A stretch of DNA of 64,000 nucleotides from Thiomargarita sp. (GTDB taxonomy: Bacteria > Pseudomonadota > Gammaproteobacteria > Beggiatoales > Beggiatoaceae). The notes beneath the pieces are model-generated. The model did not search any database, was not told where the DNA came from, and was given only the letters and a program-made list of their open reading frames with translations. The translations under genes were made by a program, and so were the position numbers. Location of the stretch: positions 19,771 through 83,770 of the forward strand of contig DYNP01000015.1 of assembly GCA_020721005.1 (NCBI GenBank), read 5' to 3'. Shown piece after piece: positions 34,965 to 44,189 of this stretch (position 1 is its first letter; each line of letters begins with the position of its first letter).

Positions 34965-35127
34965 ATTGAAAATTAAGGGGGGAGCAAAAACATTTTCCCA
35001 CCCTACCTGGCTGCTACAGTTTGGTATTTTCAAAGTGATTATCACAAATATTCAAAGATAATTTTAGTACCCAGTATTTTGACATGTTTGAACTAATATT
35101 TCATTACCTCCACTTCTGCTCCTGAAA

Positions 35128-35726
35128 TCAATCACTGGTGGCAATATTCTCAAATTGCTGTGTTTCATCATCCCAATACACAATGGAGGAGGCTGTTTCA
35201 AAAGCAATGTAATTAATCGCATCGAATTTTAACTTCAGTACCGGCGGCTCCCCTGGTTCACAGTCTCAATAGCCCTTACCGCAGGCCGTTTTGTACTGAC
35301 CAGGTTCAATCAACTCAATCCCCATAGACTGTGGACTGAGGTCCATGTCATTTTCTTCCACCTTGATGACTTGATAGGGTCCACCTGACTGGGCCAGAAA
35401 AACAAATAATCCCCAGCCACGATTATCTTTCTGTAGCAACATCCAGGCATCATCCGTTTTTTGGTCGCCATTGAAGTCACCACGAATATGAAAGGGCACG
35501 GGTAACTCTTTTTGGAATGCGACCCAACTTTTTTGTAATCCGCTTGGGTGGGAAAACGCCAATTCATGGGAAGAGTGACTGTATTAGTTGAGTCCGCCTT
35601 CTGGGTTGTTGAAGTAACCAGAGGTTTGACCAGTTTTTATCCTTTTGACTGAGGTCCTTGGCAAGCCATTAAGGTTAAGGTGGTCATTAGAATGAGCAGT
35701 AAAGCAATTGATTTAGAGAGTTTCAT
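35128..35726 (-). pseudogene. Broken lipoprotein gene (two stops and a frameshift)
   Basis: ATG at 35726, after AAGGAG, starts a lipoprotein signal (MKLSKSIALLL ... LMAC, Cys near residue 22). After QGPQSKG a TAA interrupts the frame. The frame then runs on to DYKK, where a run of six A (seven needed) shifts it by one. It continues as SWVAFQKELPVPFHIRGDFNGDQKTDDAWMLL to GKGY, meets a TGA in place of a likely Trp codon (35266-35268), and carries on with DCEPGEPPVLKLKFDAINYIAFE to a final TGA at 35128. The three lesions repaired give 199 residues. The GDFNGDQKTDDAW segment is like FG-GAP/EF-type secreted proteins. The original function is unknown. Confidence 0.82.
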
Positions 35727-35961
35727 GGTTAAGTCTCCTTAAAAAAGTGATATAGAGCGGAATACATTTTGTACTCCGAGCAAATTGTCGTGATTATCTG
35801 TCTTATGGAAGCATCATGGTATCCTGAATTTTTTAATAAATTCAGCCGTTGCTGGATCTTTCTACGTTGATTTTTAGGAGAGAAAATGACTGCTCCAGAA
35901 ACAGTAACTTCAGAGAATTCGGAGGAAAATCCATAACACTGAAACCTACGCAATAAACCTT

Positions 35962-35997
35962 CCGGTAAAGTTGGCAAAAACTTGCTGACTTTACCGG
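35962..35997 (-). terminator. Strong hairpin just downstream of the amidotransferase gene
   Basis: A perfect 10-bp stem CCGGTAAAGT/ACTTTACCGG encloses a loop that itself pairs (GCAA/TTGC). It lies 18 bp beyond the stop of the gene ending at 36016. There is no T tract on the minus strand, so it may be a structured 3' end and not a full intrinsic terminator. Confidence 0.5.
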
Positions 35998-36015
35998 GAA
36001 AACTCCTCCTGTAAT

Positions 36016-37791
36016 TCAAATTCCCTGTATTTGTAACCAATATTCCAACAAGGCCAGATGCCACAAATGACTGCCTTGCAAAGCCGTCATTTTACCTTCC
36101 GGATTCGCCATTATTTGCTCTACGTATGTTCTCTGAAATAACCCCCGTTCTCGACAAGTTTGAGAATTTAAAATGGTTCGCATAAATTCTAAAAATGGTC
36201 CCCGTACATATTTCAATGCCGGTACTGGAAAGTATCCTTTGGGACGATCAATCACGGTGGCTGGCAAGTATTGACGAGCGATATTCTTTAAAGGGAATTT
36301 GCCGCCTGATTTCAATTTTAATTCCGAAGGCATGGCGGCTGCCAGTTCCACTAAAGTATGATCTAGATACGGCACTCTGGCTTCCAATCCCCAGGCCATG
36401 GTCATGTTGTCTACCCGCTTCACCGGATCATCGACAATCAATGTTGTGACATCTAAGCGCAGCACCCGATCCAAAAAGGTGTCAGCTCCTTCTTCTGCCA
36501 ACAGGTCGGCTATCAGATCCGAAGTATAATCTTCCCCCTGATAATCCGGCTGCACCGTTTCCAAAAATTCACTGTGAGAACGGTCAAAGTAATGATTCCG
36601 AAATCTTTCTAAATCCGTTCCCAAGGCAGCTTGCATCATGGGATACCAAAAATAGCCAGCAAATACTTCATCAGCTCCTTGTCCACTTTGCACCACTTTC
36701 ACGGTTTTCGACACTTGCTCAGCCAACAGGTAAAAGGCCACAGCATCTTGTCCGACCATAGGTTCAGACATGGCTGCAATTGCTTCGGGAAGTCGTTGGA
36801 GAACTTGAGAGTTGGGAATGGTGTAACGATGATGAGAGGTCCCATAACGGGCAACCACTTGATCGGAATATTCAAATTCACTGCCTTTTTCCTCCGGAGC
36901 ATCCTCGAAACCCACGGAAAAGGTTAATAGATTGGCCGGAGTACCTTGTTTGGCCAATAGGGCGACCAATAAACTGGAATCCAATCCTCCTGACAGTAAT
37001 ATTCCCACTGGCACATCAGCTGCTGCAGAGTGACTGGCAATCACTGATTCCAAAGTGGCATGTGTAAATTCTAACCAGTCTCGTTCCGTGCGTGGATAGT
37101 CCGGGCGCCGGGCAGATAATTGCCAATAACGTTGAGTGACTGCAGTGGAATGGGGACTGATTTTTAACAGGGTGGCCGGCGGCAATTTGCGAATGCCTTG
37201 CAATAAGGTCCGAGGGGCTGGCACCACGGCATGCAGAGTCAAATGATGATGTAATGCAACTTTGTCCAAACGGGTATCCACTTGACCGCTGACCAATAAT
37301 GCCGGCAATGTGGAGGCAAAACGGATAAAGTCAGGGGTTTGCTCATAGTACAAGGGCTTGATGCCAAAACGGTCCCGCGCCAATAACAGTTGTTGTTGAT
37401 GAGCATCCCAAAGGGCAAATGCAAACATACCCTGCAGATATTGCACACAATCTGATCCCCAAGAGCTATAAGCTTTTAAAATAACTTCGGTATCCCCTTC
37501 AGAGAAAAATCGAAACCCCCGTTTCTGCAATTCACGGCGCAAACTTTGATAATTATAAATGGTGCCATTAAACACAATACTCAGTCCCAATTCCTCATCT
37601 ACCATGGGTTGATGAGAATGAGGGGAAAGATCAATAACCGCCAAACGCCGATGACCCAGTCCCAAAGGTCCTTGGATGATTTGTCCAACTTCATCCGGTC
37701 CACGACGGGCCAAGTGGTTGAGCATCTTAGTCAATAAGGTTGGATCAGGATTTTGTCCATCAAACCTCAGTTCACCACAAATACCACACAT
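36016..37791 (-). CDS. Asparagine synthase-like amidotransferase, NAGGN (AsnO) type
   Basis: A 591-residue glutamine-dependent amidotransferase. The N-terminal class II glutaminase domain has Cys2 (MCGICGELRFDG), then LARRGPDEVG and FNGTIYNYQSLR. The C-terminal ATP-pyrophosphatase domain has the PP-loop SGGLDSSLL (near residue 266), SGQGADEVFAGY, and RVDNMTMAWGLEARVPYLD. The length and the GELRFDG and PMVGQDAVAFYLL sequences fit the AsnO subgroup, which makes the amide of the osmoprotectant N-acetylglutaminylglutamine; ordinary AsnB is the alternative. The usual ngg partner gene (GNAT plus ATP-grasp) is not adjacent. A hairpin follows. Confidence 0.88.
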   Translation of the reverse strand: MCGICGELRFDGQNPDPTLLTKMLNHLARRGPDEVGQIIQGPLGLGHRRLAVIDLSPHSHQPMVDEELGLSIVFNGTIYNYQSLRRELQKRGFRFFSEGDTEVILKAYSSWGSDCVQYLQGMFAFALWDAHQQQLLLARDRFGIKPLYYEQTPDFIRFASTLPALLVSGQVDTRLDKVALHHHLTLHAVVPAPRTLLQGIRKLPPATLLKISPHSTAVTQRYWQLSARRPDYPRTERDWLEFTHATLESVIASHSAAADVPVGILLSGGLDSSLLVALLAKQGTPANLLTFSVGFEDAPEEKGSEFEYSDQVVARYGTSHHRYTIPNSQVLQRLPEAIAAMSEPMVGQDAVAFYLLAEQVSKTVKVVQSGQGADEVFAGYFWYPMMQAALGTDLERFRNHYFDRSHSEFLETVQPDYQGEDYTSDLIADLLAEEGADTFLDRVLRLDVTTLIVDDPVKRVDNMTMAWGLEARVPYLDHTLVELAAAMPSELKLKSGGKFPLKNIARQYLPATVIDRPKGYFPVPALKYVRGPFLEFMRTILNSQTCRERGLFQRTYVEQIMANPEGKMTALQGSHLWHLALLEYWLQIQGI

Positions 37792-37951
37792 GATATGATT
37801 TCCTTTTTTTACACTGTGACCTGATAACGATTTTCAGGATTGTAAGCCCCCTTCCTTAATCAGGGAGGGGCTGGGAGATAGGGTGGCTTCTTCCTGCCAT
37901 CAGTCTTTTTTGAGGAAGAAGGGAAAGAATAGGCTAGCCCAACTTAGGGAA

Positions 37952-40900
37952 TCAAGGATGGTGAAGCCAATGACCATTGTGGGTGTTGAATACATAGGTT
38001 TGATTGGATTGGGTGACGACATAATAATACTGTCCTTGAGGGTCTCGAGCAATAATTTTAACCAAATCGTCACTGGGAAAGTGCAAAGCAGAAAGTGGCA
38101 ATTGAAAATTGGGGTCTTCTACCGAAAAAATGGTATTGGCTTTGGCATAATAAATGGCTTCCCGATCCCCTGTGGGAATGGAAAAAACGGCATTGACAGG
38201 GGTGAAATCAATAGAGCCTGGAGTTGTGGTCCCCGGCAGCCACCAATAGGCTTTGCCATTGGCTTCTGTGGCAATTAGGGTATTGGCTGGGAACAGTCTA
38301 TCTCCTTGTTGCATGAGTAACAGTCCCGTGACCGGACTGCTAAATCCTCCAGTGGGCAATTGATAGCCCAAGTTTTGAAATTCCGAAAATCCCAAAGTTT
38401 GCCAGGTATCGGCTGCAAAATAGGTAAATTCTCCAGTTTGTTGTAGACTGTATAAAGTGTTATCGATCAATTCTCCATTGGTGCCTTGTGCAGGTGCGGT
38501 AATTGCTGGAGGAGGTGAAGTGGTGGCAACTAGAATTTGCGAGGAGAATGGCGCTACAGTCAAAGTTCCTTTCACAGTTTCCCCAGCCAAATCCCAATAT
38601 TCTTTGCCTGCTAAATCAATGTCTTGAGAATTTTCGGTCATGTTGGTGAACAAGACGGAACGCAAATTTGGAGGACTGAGCACCGCAGTGACTGGTTCTA
38701 GATGCACATTGTCGAGCCAGTAACCAGCATCCTTCTCTTGAGTTAAAAGCAGCAGTTTGGCTTGTAGAGTTTGAGAGGCTTGAAAGACCATTTCATGCTC
38801 TTGACGAGTGGTATCATAAACAAAATTACGTTCTATTAACACGTTAAATTGACTGGTGTCACTGTCGGAAATTCTTAAACGAATGTTGCCATAGCCCGCT
38901 CCTAACAGACTGAATTTCAGGCGATAATATTGTCCCTGGGTGAGAGAAAAATTATTGGGAATGACGCTGGCGCTCTTTTGACCTTTTTTATAGGTCATTT
39001 TCAAACTTCCCCCATCCAATTGTTGGGCATCCCAGGTAATAGTGGCCGCTCCTGAACCTTTCCAGTTGCTGACGTCTTGGTCAAAGGTGGCGTTGGTCAG
39101 TAGGTTGGCCCCGCTTTCCGAAATGGTGTATTCCGGCAGGGAGAATGGGCATGTTTTGGAATTTTTGTCATATTGTGGAAAGGTGGCTTGCCATTGTTTA
39201 AGGGAATAGGGAATGCCATTGCGTTCGATCACTGCTTTTGAATAGGGATTGCAATAAGTGTTATTGTCCATGGGACCGTGGTCAGTTTGGTTGGTCAATA
39301 TCAAGCCCAAATGATCTGGGGATAGAGAATATAAGATGTTATTTTCGACCAAGTTATTTTGGGAGGGACCTTTTTTGTCTTCAATGTACAGTTGCTCTTC
39401 ATTGTCAAACATGACATTATTGCGGACAATGGTGTTTACATAGGCGTTGAGACGAATGCCTTTGTCTGGATGATAGGCTACAGTGTTGTTCTCAATTATG
39501 TTGTCTTTGTAATTGTTGTCAGCCCCAATGCCCATGCCATAGGAAGAGTGTTTCATACATGGGCTGACAGTGAGACTGCCACAACCATTGGATTCGTCGA
39601 CATTGCCAATGGAGTCAAAGAGGAAGTTGCCGCGAATGGTATTCCCATTGGCACCGATGGCAATGGCGCCTCCATCGTTGAGTAGGACTAAGGAGCGTCG
39701 CACAATGTTATTTTCGATGCGATGTTTGCCTTGATCTTTAAGGTAAATGCCATTCCAGCAGGTGTTTTCAATGGTATTTTGACGAACTGTATAAGCCATG
39801 CCGGCCACATTGATACCAACGCCTTGGTAGCTGGCTTCGGAGCGGTCTCCATACAGTGGGTACATGGCGGTGTTGGTAATGGTATTCTTTTCGGCTACGC
39901 TATTTTTGACGTCAAAGGTCCGAGAGGATTGGAGCACGATGCTGCCTTTAAAATGAAAGTCGAGAGTGTTGCCAGTGACTAGGGTATTGGCACCGTTCCA
40001 AACATAAATACCAGTCCCATTGTGATCCAGTTGACAATTTCGGACGATCACATTGTCAGAGCCCACAATGCCAATGCCGCGATCGATGAAGTGACGAATA
40101 GCAAGGTTCTCAATCAAGTTTTCGTGTTTGCCAGTGTTGATTTGCAAGCCCACTTCATGGGTCATGGCTTCGACCAACGCGGTGTTTAAATCACTACCTT
40201 CTGGAGGATATAAATAAACTTTTTGAGTGGAGGCATCGTAATACCATTCTCCAGGATGGTCCAGTTCCTCTAATTTGTTGTCTAAAAAATAACCCCACTC
40301 TGGAAGTTGATCCAATAGACCTTTTGCCGTGATTTTGCCTGTTGCCGCTTGATAATCCGTGATAGGCGTGATAACATAGGTCCAACTGTAGATGCGAATA
40401 CGTAATGTAGCGCCTGTCCAGTAGCCGTCCGGTTTGCCATAATTCGCCAATACCGGATCAGTGAAGCCATTTTTACCCGCTGTCTGTGCCACTTTCAACC
40501 ACTTAACTTGCTTGGGAGAGTCTACATTGGGGTAACGAGCCAGGGTCAGTAATTGTCCATTGAGAAATAAATAGTAAACTCCTTTATCGGATAGCGGCAA
40601 TTGACTGACATCCGCCTCATAAACGGCTTTATTCAATAACGGATGTGCAGTGGGACGCCAATCAGTCACCGGCACACTCCCGCTGATGATAGGCAAATGT
40701 TGTCCTGTTCCAAATGCCCCAAAAGTCAATTTTTGGGTGGTTTTGGTATTGAGTGAACCTCGAAATAATGAGTCTCGTTTGAACAAAATGACATCGCCGG
40801 CTTGAAATGAGCTGGCATTGACCTTGTCAAGAGTTCGCCAAGGTCGACTCTCCTCACGACCTTCAGTATTGTCATCTCCATCATTTGCGACATAATAAGT

Positions 40901-40957
40901 CGCCGCTTGAGCTTGCATAATTAATAAGCAACTCATTAATATTAAACAATAACGCAT
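37952..40957 (-). CDS. Secreted right-handed parallel beta-helix protein
   Basis: A 1001-residue extracellular protein. The signal peptide (MRYCLILMSCLLIMQAQA) is followed by TYYVANDGDDNTEG, the usual opening of pectate-lyase-like beta-helix proteins. Parallel beta-helix repeats fill about residues 280-560 (runs of N-x-I-x-N-N such as HRIENNIVRRS, NIIENNTVAYH, NTIVRNNVMF). A carbohydrate-binding-like domain follows (about 610-750, LLTNATFDQDVSNWKG), then a C-terminal region with a LYSLQQTGEFTYFAAD-type fold. It probably binds or cleaves polysaccharide, or serves as a sheath or adhesion protein; no catalytic residues can be identified. Confidence 0.88.
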   Translation of the reverse strand: MRYCLILMSCLLIMQAQAATYYVANDGDDNTEGREESRPWRTLDKVNASSFQAGDVILFKRDSLFRGSLNTKTTQKLTFGAFGTGQHLPIISGSVPVTDWRPTAHPLLNKAVYEADVSQLPLSDKGVYYLFLNGQLLTLARYPNVDSPKQVKWLKVAQTAGKNGFTDPVLANYGKPDGYWTGATLRIRIYSWTYVITPITDYQAATGKITAKGLLDQLPEWGYFLDNKLEELDHPGEWYYDASTQKVYLYPPEGSDLNTALVEAMTHEVGLQINTGKHENLIENLAIRHFIDRGIGIVGSDNVIVRNCQLDHNGTGIYVWNGANTLVTGNTLDFHFKGSIVLQSSRTFDVKNSVAEKNTITNTAMYPLYGDRSEASYQGVGINVAGMAYTVRQNTIENTCWNGIYLKDQGKHRIENNIVRRSLVLLNDGGAIAIGANGNTIRGNFLFDSIGNVDESNGCGSLTVSPCMKHSSYGMGIGADNNYKDNIIENNTVAYHPDKGIRLNAYVNTIVRNNVMFDNEEQLYIEDKKGPSQNNLVENNILYSLSPDHLGLILTNQTDHGPMDNNTYCNPYSKAVIERNGIPYSLKQWQATFPQYDKNSKTCPFSLPEYTISESGANLLTNATFDQDVSNWKGSGAATITWDAQQLDGGSLKMTYKKGQKSASVIPNNFSLTQGQYYRLKFSLLGAGYGNIRLRISDSDTSQFNVLIERNFVYDTTRQEHEMVFQASQTLQAKLLLLTQEKDAGYWLDNVHLEPVTAVLSPPNLRSVLFTNMTENSQDIDLAGKEYWDLAGETVKGTLTVAPFSSQILVATTSPPPAITAPAQGTNGELIDNTLYSLQQTGEFTYFAADTWQTLGFSEFQNLGYQLPTGGFSSPVTGLLLMQQGDRLFPANTLIATEANGKAYWWLPGTTTPGSIDFTPVNAVFSIPTGDREAIYYAKANTIFSVEDPNFQLPLSALHFPSDDLVKIIARDPQGQYYYVVTQSNQTYVFNTHNGHWLHHP

Positions 40958-41066
40958 GTTATACCTCTCGATTTGGCTAATTTCTAAGTAGATAATGGCA
41001 GTGATCTTAGTTTATAATTATCAATCATCTGAATGTTCAATTCAATTCTAACTGGAGCCAACTCTT

Positions 41067-41468
41067 ATGGAATCATCCTCAGAAAAGGTGCGATTAGACA
41101 AATGGTTATGGGCCGCCCGTTTTTTTAAAACCCGTAGCTTGGCCACTGAAGCCATTGAAGGTGGAAAGGTACAAGTCAATCAGCAGCGGATAAAACCCTC
41201 TAAAGAAGTAAGATTGGGGGAAGAAATTAACGTCCGGATGGGGGCGATTGAGAAAACTGTAATTGTACGCGGTTTATCAAAACAACGTCGTCCAGCGGTC
41301 GAAGCTGCCTTGCTGTATGAGGAAACCTTGGAAAGTGTGCAAAAACGGGAAGAGGCGGCTAAACTGCGCCAACAGGCAGTTGGAGTTCGACCCATTGGCA
41401 CTGGCAGACCCACTAAAAAGGATCGGCGTTTGATCCGACGTTTTACCGAGGGGGGGAATGCTTCCTAA
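41067..41468 (+). CDS. hslR: Heat-shock protein 15 (S4 RNA-binding)
   Basis: A 133-residue protein. An S4 RNA-binding domain (VRLDKWLWAARFFKTRSLATEAIEGGKVQVNQQRIKPS, about residues 8-46) is followed by the basic C-terminal tail GRPTKKDRRLIRRF that typifies Hsp15. Hsp15 binds 50S subunits carrying a stalled nascent chain and helps recycle them after heat shock. The length and tail match the family. Transcribed alone from the region after the divergent beta-helix gene. Confidence 0.95.
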   Translation: MESSSEKVRLDKWLWAARFFKTRSLATEAIEGGKVQVNQQRIKPSKEVRLGEEINVRMGAIEKTVIVRGLSKQRRPAVEAALLYEETLESVQKREEAAKLRQQAVGVRPIGTGRPTKKDRRLIRRFTEGGNAS

Positions 41469-41552
41469 CGCTGATGACAGAAAGTCCATCAATCTCCCCT
41501 CCTTAGCAAGGAAGGGCAGGTGGTTTACAATTCGGAAATTAACCACCCCTAA

Positions 41553-41573
41553 CCCCTCCTTTCTAAGGAGGGG
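41553..41573. terminator. CCCCTCCTT hairpin after hslR (repeat family)
   Basis: A perfect 9-bp stem CCCCTCCTT/AAGGAGGGG with loop TCT, 85 bp after the hslR stop. A second imperfect copy (CCCTCCTT AGC AAGGAAGGG) lies near 41495-41515. The T run is absent (AACTTATTT follows). The same palindrome family occurs at 19174-19195. Confidence 0.6.
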
Positions 41574-41681
41574 AACTTATTTCGAGAGTAATTTAGCCCC
41601 TCATTCAACAATAATATACATTGCTCGATCTCAATAATAATAACCATTTCCTGATCTCAATTCCCATAAGGAGTTTTGCAG

Positions 41682-42521
41682 ATGACAGTCCCTTCCATTC
41701 TACTTACCTTAATTTTCACTTGTATCCACTGCCTATTCCCCCCAGTTTGGGCTGGACAAACTGCTGATACCCAAATGCTGGTCAACGGCTGCTTGGGTTG
41801 CCATGGTCCCCGAGGTATTAGTTTGGGACCCGCAATTCCTACCATTTCTGGTATGGATGAGGAATTATTTGTGAAGACCATGGAAAATTATCAGAAGGAC
41901 AAATGGTATTCCACAGTGATGGGTCGGCTTGCCAAAGGATACACGCGAGCCGATTTTCAAGCGATGGCCAACTACTTTTCCCAATTCCCATTTACCCGTT
42001 ACCCTCAGGCTACTGATCCAGAAAAAGTGCTGGCTGGGCGTCTGTTACACCGGGAACATTGTGAAGAATGCCATAAAAATGATGGATTTAGCAGTCAAAA
42101 GCAAACCGGTCGCTTGGCGGGACAATGGTTGCTTTATCTACAATATACCTTGTTGGATTATCAACAGGGACGCCGAGAGGCTCCAGAAAAGATGAGGGAT
42201 CGTTTTAAAATGTTATTGGAAAAACAAGGACCTGGTAGCTTAGAACAACTCAGTCATTTCTATGCCAGTCAATTAGATCCTCCCTCTGAACCTGATCCCT
42301 CAGCTCGACCTGATCTGGTAATTGATTCCCAAAATCCTGCGTCATCCCAATTACCGGTCCCATTCCCTTTTTCTCAACGAAATGTTCCTCCTCCTTCCAA
42401 TGGAGATTTTCAACCGACCACTCATCCCTTGCTTCAACCCTCACTTCATCCCTTTGAACCGCCAGTCATTCCCTCTCAACAGAATGCCCTTCCCCTTCCC
42501 AACGGAGATTCTCAACCTTAA
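41682..42521 (+). CDS. fccA: Flavocytochrome c sulfide dehydrogenase, dihaem cytochrome subunit
   Basis: A 279-residue periplasmic cytochrome. The signal peptide (about residues 1-25, cleavage after WAG) is followed by two haem c sites, CLGCH (residues 37-41) and CEECH (127-131), each in a cytochrome c-like domain, as in dihaem FccA. It takes electrons from the flavin subunit that oxidises sulfide. ATG at 41682 follows AAGGAG at 8 bp. The C-terminal 75 residues are an unusual Pro-rich extension (SQRNVPPPSNGDFQP, then HPFEPPVIPSQQ) absent from classical FccA. Followed after 14 bp by fccB. Confidence 0.92.
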   Translation: MTVPSILLTLIFTCIHCLFPPVWAGQTADTQMLVNGCLGCHGPRGISLGPAIPTISGMDEELFVKTMENYQKDKWYSTVMGRLAKGYTRADFQAMANYFSQFPFTRYPQATDPEKVLAGRLLHREHCEECHKNDGFSSQKQTGRLAGQWLLYLQYTLLDYQQGRREAPEKMRDRFKMLLEKQGPGSLEQLSHFYASQLDPPSEPDPSARPDLVIDSQNPASSQLPVPFPFSQRNVPPPSNGDFQPTTHPLLQPSLHPFEPPVIPSQQNALPLPNGDSQP

Positions 42522-42535
42522 AGGAACTTTGGCTT

Positions 42536-43834
42536 ATGTTTACTATCACACGTCGACAATTCATCAAATTGGCCGGAAGCGGCGCCGCCCTTAGTCTTGT
42601 GGGAATGCCTTGGACAGTTCAGGCCAATTCCCCTAAAATTGTGATCATCGGAGGAGGAATAGGGGGAGTTACTACTGCTAGAGAATTGATTCAGTTGCAT
42701 CCTCAGCTGGATATCACTTTATTAGAGCCCCATCCCGTTTATCATACTTGTTTTATGAGCAATGAGGTGCTCAGTGGGGAACGCCCTTTGGAAAGTATTC
42801 AATTTGGTTATGAATTTTTGCAAAAACGTGGGATTCGTTGGCTGCCAGTTCCCGCACTTGCCATTGATCCCGTGACTAAAAAGGTTAAAATTCCTGAGGG
42901 TGAATTGAGTTATGATCGATTGGTGGTCAGTCCCGGCATTCAGTTTCGATGGGACCAGATTGAAGGTTATGGAAAGGCGGTCAGTGAACATTTGCCTCAT
43001 GCGTGGTCAGCTCCTTCTCAAGTTGCCCTGTTGCGTCAACAATTGGAAGCCATGCCCAATGGAGGCACGGTGATCATTACGGTTCCCCCTCATCCTTATC
43101 GTTGTCCCCCTGCTCCCTATGAAAGAGCCAGTCAAATTGCCTATTATCTTAAACAGTATAAACCGCGCTCTAAAGTGTTGATTTTAGATGCTAAAGATGG
43201 ATTTCCCAAACAGCAATTGTTTATGCAAGGTTGGGAAGAGTTGTATGGGTTTAAGACTGAGCACAGTTTGATCGAGTGGTTGCCTTCTCAAGAAGGTAAA
43301 GTGCTGCGGGTAGATGCTCAGAAAATGGCAGTTTATGCAGGAGAATTGGAGGAGGAATATAAGGGGTCAGTGATCAATGTGATTCCGCCTCAAATGGCTG
43401 GACAAATTGCGATTGACAACGATTTAAGTGATGATACGGGTTGGTGTCCAGTGAATAAGAAGACTTTTGAGTCCAGTCGACATCCTGATGTTTATGTAAT
43501 TGGGGATGCTTGTGATGCCAGCCAGATGCCCAAATCTGCCTATTCTGCACATTCTCAAGCCAAGGTTTGTGCGTTGGCCATTGTAGCCAGTCTCAAGGGG
43601 GAAGAGATCAGCACGCCCGCTTATCTTAACACGTGTTACAGTGTGCTGGGTAAAGAGTATGCGATCTCGTTGAGTACGGTTTATCGGTTGGTAGGAGACA
43701 GCATTGCCCCGGTGGAAGGTTCTGGAGGATTGACGCCTGAGCAGGCTTCAGCGGAAGATAAGAAGCGGGAATATTTGTATGCCCACAGTTGGTTTTTGAA
43801 TTTTACCCAAGGCATTTTTGGGGGAGAGTTATAA
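42536..43834 (+). CDS. fccB: Flavocytochrome c sulfide dehydrogenase, flavin subunit
   Basis: A 432-residue FAD protein with a twin-arginine signal (TRRQF, residues 5-9), so it is exported folded. GGGIGG (39-44) binds the FAD ADP moiety. Cys72 in HTCFMSN sits where the flavin is covalently attached in Allochromatium FccB. The redox-active Cys are in YRCPPAPYERA and the second half near IGDACDAS. The C-terminal domain (SYSVLGKEYAISLSTVYR) is the FCSD dimerisation part. It oxidises sulfide to sulfur or polysulfide and passes electrons to FccA. This pair is the clearest metabolic marker in the window. Confidence 0.95.
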   Translation: MFTITRRQFIKLAGSGAALSLVGMPWTVQANSPKIVIIGGGIGGVTTARELIQLHPQLDITLLEPHPVYHTCFMSNEVLSGERPLESIQFGYEFLQKRGIRWLPVPALAIDPVTKKVKIPEGELSYDRLVVSPGIQFRWDQIEGYGKAVSEHLPHAWSAPSQVALLRQQLEAMPNGGTVIITVPPHPYRCPPAPYERASQIAYYLKQYKPRSKVLILDAKDGFPKQQLFMQGWEELYGFKTEHSLIEWLPSQEGKVLRVDAQKMAVYAGELEEEYKGSVINVIPPQMAGQIAIDNDLSDDTGWCPVNKKTFESSRHPDVYVIGDACDASQMPKSAYSAHSQAKVCALAIVASLKGEEISTPAYLNTCYSVLGKEYAISLSTVYRLVGDSIAPVEGSGGLTPEQASAEDKKREYLYAHSWFLNFTQGIFGGEL

Positions 43835-43850
43835 GTAGTGAATGGTGAAT

Positions 43851-44126
43851 TAGACTTCCTGTAAAGGTAAATGATGCGATAAAGATGAGATACGAAAAAA
43901 TAAAAGAGAAATTTCCGTTGGAGTGGAGGCTTCAGCCGGTATCTTGGAGTGGAGGCTTCAGCCGGTATCTTGGAGTAGAGGCTTCAGCCGGACAGCCATA
44001 GGCATCACTCCACATACACAAATCGCAAGAGCCTACTGCTGGCCGGCTAAAGCCTCCACTCCAGCGTATTTTAACTGAGGGGAAACTCTCATTTTTTCAT
44101 GATCGCATACTTTTACAAGAAGTCTA
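43851..44126. repeat. MITE-like inverted-repeat element, copy 3
   Basis: A 276-bp element with diverged termini (TAGACTTCCTGTAAAGGTA at left, TTTTACAAGAAGTCTA at right, TA at both edges). Three direct units of about 24 bp (TTGGAGTGGAGGCTTCAGCC, the second and third almost identical) lie left of the conserved loop CATCACTCCACATACACAAA, and one complementary unit lies on the right. The left 70 bp (ATGATGCGATAAAGATGAGA and onward) match copy 1 almost exactly. It starts 17 bp after the fccB stop. Confidence 0.85.
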
Positions 44127-44189
44127 TTATAAGTTATGCGTGAGGAATAAAAGGGTTTTCAACATTTTATTCATGATTCACCATTCATG

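Noticed and set aside
35729-36064. Possible protein gene between the amidotransferase and the lipoprotein pseudogene
   Set aside because: It would overlap the amidotransferase by 49 bp, runs through the 35962-35997 hairpin and the lipoprotein ribosome binding site, and its sequence matches nothing recognisable.
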